Origin: Candidatus Omnitrophota bacterium
Lineage (GTDB): Bacteria > Omnitrophota > Gorgyraeia > Aquiviventales > Aquiviventaceae
NCBI GenBank assembly: GCA_016206585.1
Contig: JACQRE010000163.1
Coordinates: 1 to 7,561, forward strand
DNA: 7,561 nucleotides
Direction of reading: 5' to 3'
A program made the position numbers and the translations under genes. Below are positions 5,277-7,561 of the stretch, one piece after another. Under the pieces are notes generated by a model that did not search any database, had not been told where the DNA came from, and saw only the letters and a program-made list of their open reading frames with translations. How positions within the stretch are numbered: the stretch's first letter is position 1; every line of letters begins with the position of its first letter.

Positions 5277-6236
5277 TCAGGGGGACTTGACTTGAAGGAC
5301 TTGGATGCGGGCGGCCGCGTGGGGAGCCCACGAGCTCTGGGGGAACCGCTTCACGACCGATTCGTAGTAGATGAGTGCGGAGGCGGGGTGCCTGCGCCGC
5401 TCATAAAACGTCCCCACCTCATACTCGTGCTGGGCGCGCCGCTCCTTGAGGTCCTGCAGGCGGGTCCGGGCCTCCTGGGAGAGCTCGCTCTCGGGGTACT
5501 CCCGCAGGAAATGCTCCAGCTCCCGCACCGCGAGGTCGGTCGGCGACTGGTCGTAGCCGGCTTTGAAGGTGCCTTTGAGGCTTGCCTGGGCGATCTGGAA
5601 CCGCGCGTCGTCCACCAGCGGCGACTCCGGATAGCGGGAGATCACCTGCTCGAAGGCACCGACCGCCGCCTCGAAGTCGTGCAGGGCCAGGTGGGCCAGG
5701 CCCAGCTTGTACTGGGCGAGCTGGCCCTGCTCGCTGAAGGGGCCGTCGTCCACGATGGCCTGGAAGATCTCGACCGCCTTGTCGCGCGCCGGAAGGATCG
5801 CGACTCCCCCGAGGAGCTTGCGCTTCTTGCCGGCCAGGAAGTAGTTGGCGACCTGATACTCGCGCTCCAGGATCTCATCGAAGCGCTGGGTCGACGGGTA
5901 GGTCTGGATCGTCTTGCGGTACTCCTGGAACGCCTTGTAGTAGTCCCCCCGCTCCTCCGCGCACCGGCCGAGGTAGTACTGCGCCTCGGCCGCTTCCCGC
6001 GAATCCTTATAGGCCTTCAGCAGCTTCCTGAACTCGGTGCGGGCGCGCTTGAAGTCCTGCCGGTCGAAGAAGGCCGTGGCGAAGGCCAGCTGCTCCTCCG
6101 GGGTGTCTTTCACCGCCCCGGTGGGGCCGACCCACCCGGTCTGGGGCGACCAGATCCAGGCCGCAAAGGCGGCCGGGGCCGACGCCAGGCTGAGCAGGAC
6201 GACGAGGCTGATAAGGAGAAGACGTGAGGGGCGCAT
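5277..6236 (-). CDS. BamD-like TPR outer-membrane assembly factor
   Basis: The 319-residue exported protein has tetratricopeptide repeats of the BamD/YfiO type, which in proteobacteria supports beta-barrel insertion by BamA. A signal peptide occupies residues 1-25 (M-R-P-S-R then a Leu/Val-rich core, A-F-A cleavage). The mature start is W-I-W-S-P-Q-T-G, then a D-T-P-E-E-Q helix. Repeats with the A-x-x-x-Y/F and Y-P pattern follow near 50-80, 87-115, 155-203 and 235-250, with further helical repeat to the C-terminus. There is no lipobox cysteine, unlike classical BamD, so it would be soluble periplasmic or anchored by a partner. ATG 6236 is chosen because AGGTGGGGGG lies 3 nt before it and a signal peptide follows; an upstream in-frame ATG at 6323 has neither. 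It is the first gene of a probable operon with lptE and holA. Confidence 0.8.
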   Translation of the reverse strand: MRPSRLLLISLVVLLSLASAPAAFAAWIWSPQTGWVGPTGAVKDTPEEQLAFATAFFDRQDFKRARTEFRKLLKAYKDSREAAEAQYYLGRCAEERGDYYKAFQEYRKTIQTYPSTQRFDEILEREYQVANYFLAGKKRKLLGGVAILPARDKAVEIFQAIVDDGPFSEQGQLAQYKLGLAHLALHDFEAAVGAFEQVISRYPESPLVDDARFQIAQASLKGTFKAGYDQSPTDLAVRELEHFLREYPESELSQEARTRLQDLKERRAQHEYEVGTFYERRRHPASALIYYESVVKRFPQSSWAPHAAARIQVLQVKSP

Positions 6237-6254
6237 CGTCCCCCCACCTGCGCC

Positions 6255-6275
6255 GGCTCCGCCATCGGCGGAGCC
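6255..6275. repeat. Perfect hairpin in the bamD-like leader
   Basis: GGCTCCGCC (6255-6263) and GGCGGAGCC (6267-6275) form a perfect 9-bp stem with a 3-nt loop. It lies 9 bp upstream of the AGGTGG ribosome-binding site of the bamD-like gene and would be part of its 5' untranslated RNA. Confidence 0.65.
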
Positions 6276-6334
6276 GCGAAGGCAGCGAGCAATGTGATGG
6301 GCCAAGATATCGGATTGCTTCATCTTTTGGACTT

Positions 6335-6382
6335 CGCCACGGCGGCTTCGGCGGAACTTCCTACATCAGCCGCCGTGAGGCG
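6335..6382. repeat. Second inverted repeat in the bamD-like leader
   Basis: CACGGCGGCT (6338-6347) and AGCCGCCGTG (6368-6377) are perfectly complementary over 10 bp with a 20-nt loop. Three more base pairs (6335-6337 with 6380-6382) form past a 2-nt bulge. With the hairpin at 6255-6275 it makes the 255-bp gene-free stretch 6237-6491 mostly structured leader, promoter and terminator; I see no gene in it. Confidence 0.55.
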
Positions 6383-6407
6383 CAAGTGGGGGGATCGACG
6401 ACAAAAC

Positions 6408-6436
6408 ACGATACTACACGGCGGGAGGAAAGTCAA
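6408..6436 (-). promoter_or_regulatory. Probable promoter of the bamD-like/lptE/holA operon
   Basis: On the minus strand a -35 box TTGACT (6436-6431) and a -10-like TATCGT (6413-6408) are separated by 17 bp. Transcription from about 6400 would give a leader of some 160 nt with two hairpins. The -35 overlaps the tail of the preceding terminator. Confidence 0.45.
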
Positions 6437-6466
6437 AGCCCGCACGCGCCGGTCGCGTGCGGGCTT
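6436..6466 (-). terminator. Intrinsic terminator of the 6492-7196 gene
   Basis: AAGCCCGCACGCG (6436-6448) pairs with CGCGTGCGGGCTT (6454-6466), a perfect 13-bp stem with a 5-nt loop. It lies 26 bp after the stop codon of the secreted-protein gene. On the minus strand it is followed by an interrupted T-tract (TTTGACTTT). Confidence 0.75.
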
Positions 6467-6491
6467 GCGCTGAGGGAATCGGAACTACTGA

Positions 6492-7196
6492 TTATTTGGG
6501 TCTATTTGGGTCATAGGGAGACGTGTCGCCTATAGTCCAAAGCTGGTACTGCCGTTGCCCGCTTTGGATGGATCCTGCATCATGGGTGTGGTACTCGATA
6601 TGGTGCACTTCACGCCGGCTCTGGTAGTTTTGCTGCTCGGGAGTCAATGGCACACCACTTCCTCTCGCGCGCTGGATCTCTCCATACAAGGGGTTTTGCC
6701 GCGCGGTGTACTGTTCCCCTTCATGCCAGAGCTCGTGGAAATTCGAGTGAAGCGTGTCGGGTGGCCTAGGCGCGGATCCATCGACCGAGTGATCCGGAAT
6801 GAGGGCGTGACGGTCTGCCCCCGCCTCGTGCGCAGCATCAGTCACAGCACCGCTAAACGTGGCCGCTCCAACCTGTGGTGACGAAGAGACAGCCACGTTG
6901 GCAACATTCGAGGCTGCCGTGGACACGGCATTGAACAGCTGCTGGCGGGCGGTGACTTCCCCGCCGGCAGCGGTCGTGAACTGAGAAGTCGCTTGATACG
7001 TCTGCTGCTGAGAGAATGAGTCCGGTGACTGAAACGTGCCTGAGGGCCCGGAGAAGCCGCCGTACGGCGTGTCATAGGTGTTGTAGGTGCGATACGAATC
7101 ATAGCCGGCGCTGTAATCGTCCATCTCCGCCCCGGCCACACCCGATCCCAGCACCAACCCGATCCCCAGGAGCCCCACCGCCAGCGCGTATCGCAT
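6492..7196 (-). CDS. Unknown secreted protein with HELWH motif
   Basis: I do not recognise the family. The 234-residue product has a clear signal peptide (M-R-Y then a Leu/Gly/Val core, A-G-A cleavage near 23). A low-complexity stretch rich in Tyr, Ser, Gly, Thr and Gln follows (about 25-80), then an Ala/Ser/Val-rich stretch near 80-125. The C-terminal part has a histidine-rich segment: H154-E-L-W-H158, fitting the HExxH zinc-protease consensus, and H198-H-I-E-Y-H-T-H205. Whether it is a metallopeptidase is inference; five residues can match by chance and no third ligand is established. ATG 7196 is chosen because AGGGAGG lies 5 nt upstream and a signal peptide follows. The gene looks less GC-rich than its neighbours. 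A terminator follows. The upstream partial gene ends with a similar HELVH protein. Confidence 0.7.
   Translation of the reverse strand: MRYALAVGLLGIGLVLGSGVAGAEMDDYSAGYDSYRTYNTYDTPYGGFSGPSGTFQSPDSFSQQQTYQATSQFTTAAGGEVTARQQLFNAVSTAASNVANVAVSSSPQVGAATFSGAVTDAAHEAGADRHALIPDHSVDGSAPRPPDTLHSNFHELWHEGEQYTARQNPLYGEIQRARGSGVPLTPEQQNYQSRREVHHIEYHTHDAGSIQSGQRQYQLWTIGDTSPYDPNRPK
6493..6512. repeat. 10-bp perfect tandem duplication at a gene end
   Basis: TATTTGGGTC occurs twice in a row (6493-6502 and 6503-6512). It covers the last codons and part of the stop codon of the secreted-protein gene. Because 10 is not a multiple of 3, the duplication shifts the frame: one copy would end in D-P-N-N-Q, two copies end in D-P-N-R-P-K. 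Confidence 0.85.
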
Positions 7197-7233
7197 CGGA
7201 ACCTCCCTTGTTATCACGTTGGATGGAGCCAGC

Positions 7234-7261
7234 AAAAAACCGGACCGCCAATATTCGGCAG
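7234..7261 (-). terminator. Possible weak terminator of the partial right-edge gene
   Basis: On the minus strand an imperfect 7-bp stem (7245-7261, with G-T wobbles) is followed after 5 nt by six T (7239-7234). It lies about 60 bp after the stop of the right-edge gene and 38 bp before the start of the next. The stem is weak, so this is tentative. Confidence 0.3.
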
Positions 7262-7323
7262 CTCGACCAGCTCACCGCTCCTCATCCCCGGCGCGGGTGC
7301 GCTGGGTGTGGGTATCTACCCTT

Positions 7324-7561
7324 TTAGCGGCGCTCGGGGATCGAATCGAAGCGGCTGGTCACATGGTCATAGAACTGCTGCTGGGACGCGGGATCGCCGA
7401 AGGGTGAAGATGTGGTGGTCGGGGCGCGATGAGTCGGTTGGGCCGCGTCAGGGTCTACCGCGCTGGGGGCCCGCTGCCGCTCAAGCTCGTTGTGGACCAG
7501 CTCATGCTCGATCGGGTTGGGGACCGGGTTCGTGGCGTGGTAGGCCCCGTGCTGCCGCCCC
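7324..7561 (-). CDS. Unknown protein with HELVH motif, C-terminal part
   Basis: This open frame enters from the right edge on the minus strand and ends at TAA 7326-7324, giving 78 residues. I do not recognise it. It starts within a His/Asn/Pro-rich stretch, then has N-P-I-E-H-E-L-V-H-N-E-L-E-R-Q, which contains an HExxH match with a second acidic run. A Thr/Ser/Pro-rich linker (T-T-T-S-S-P) leads to a short helical tail with Q-Q-Q-F-Y-D-H-V. The HELxH core resembles that of the next gene, so the two may be related or work together; this is inference. A short inverted repeat (GGGTATCTACCC, 7310-7321) lies just after the stop. The 127 bp to the next gene hold a possible weak terminator and no clear promoter. 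Confidence 0.5.
   Translation of the reverse strand, partial: GRQHGAYHATNPVPNPIEHELVHNELERQRAPSAVDPDAAQPTHRAPTTTSSPFGDPASQQQFYDHVTSRFDSIPERR

Noticed and set aside
5292..6227. Long plus-strand open frame opposite the bamD-like gene
   Set aside because: It is a shadow of the TPR gene, with Leu-rich complement of its codons, no ribosome-binding site and no recognisable domain.
6237..6323. 29-residue N-terminal extension of the bamD-like protein from ATG 6323
   Set aside because: No ribosome-binding site; it would bury the signal peptide, and it translates the leader hairpin. ATG 6236 has a strong site.
6555..6881. Plus-strand open frame opposite the secreted-protein gene
   Set aside because: No ribosome-binding site and no domain; the minus-strand gene has a signal peptide, a good ribosome-binding site and a terminator.

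Overview
This is a GC-rich window (about two thirds G+C by eye) from a Gram-negative bacterium. An outer membrane with lipopolysaccharide is implied by a BamD-like tetratricopeptide protein and an LptE-like lipoprotein. The order bamD-like, lptE, holA, rpsT, murJ resembles clusters in Desulfobacterota, NC10/Methylomirabilota and Omnitrophota. The W-x-W start of the mature BamD-like protein makes me lean towards an Omnitrophota-like candidate lineage, but that placement is inference from memory.

Layout: nearly everything is on the minus strand, so transcription runs from high to low coordinates. At the right edge is the 3' end of an unknown gene (7324-7561), followed by a small unknown secreted protein (6492-7196). 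Both carry an HExxH-type motif. A hairpin terminator (6436-6466) ends this pair and abuts a promoter for the envelope operon: bamD-like (5277-6236), lptE (4675-5229) and holA (3753-4520). rpsT (3376-3645) is the only plus-strand gene; it has its own promoter and is convergent with holA and divergent from murJ. murJ (1732-3306) and uvrC (157-1710) follow 21 bp apart. uvrC overlaps the start of an Ogt/ATL-type alkyltransferase gene that is cut by the left edge (1-194).

Functionally the window combines envelope building (BamD-like, LptE, MurJ lipid II flippase), replication (clamp-loader delta), translation (S20) and DNA repair (UvrC plus alkyltransferase).

The most unusual content is a layer of palindromic repeat elements at gene boundaries and inside genes. 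Two roughly 105-115 bp elements, built from inverted arrays of a CGTGTAA-type heptamer around a shared core, flank holA in opposite orientation; one supplies the holA stop codon. A third element with the same design but a different heptamer (core GAGAC) covers the lptE start codon and signal peptide. A 50-bp palindrome is inserted in frame inside uvrC and encodes an extra surface segment in the GIY-YIG domain. Another palindrome spans the murJ stop and uvrC start. The left edge ends in a repeat-like sequence that breaks the alkyltransferase frame. UvrC and HolA are also unusually compact, each lacking an internal region usual for its family.
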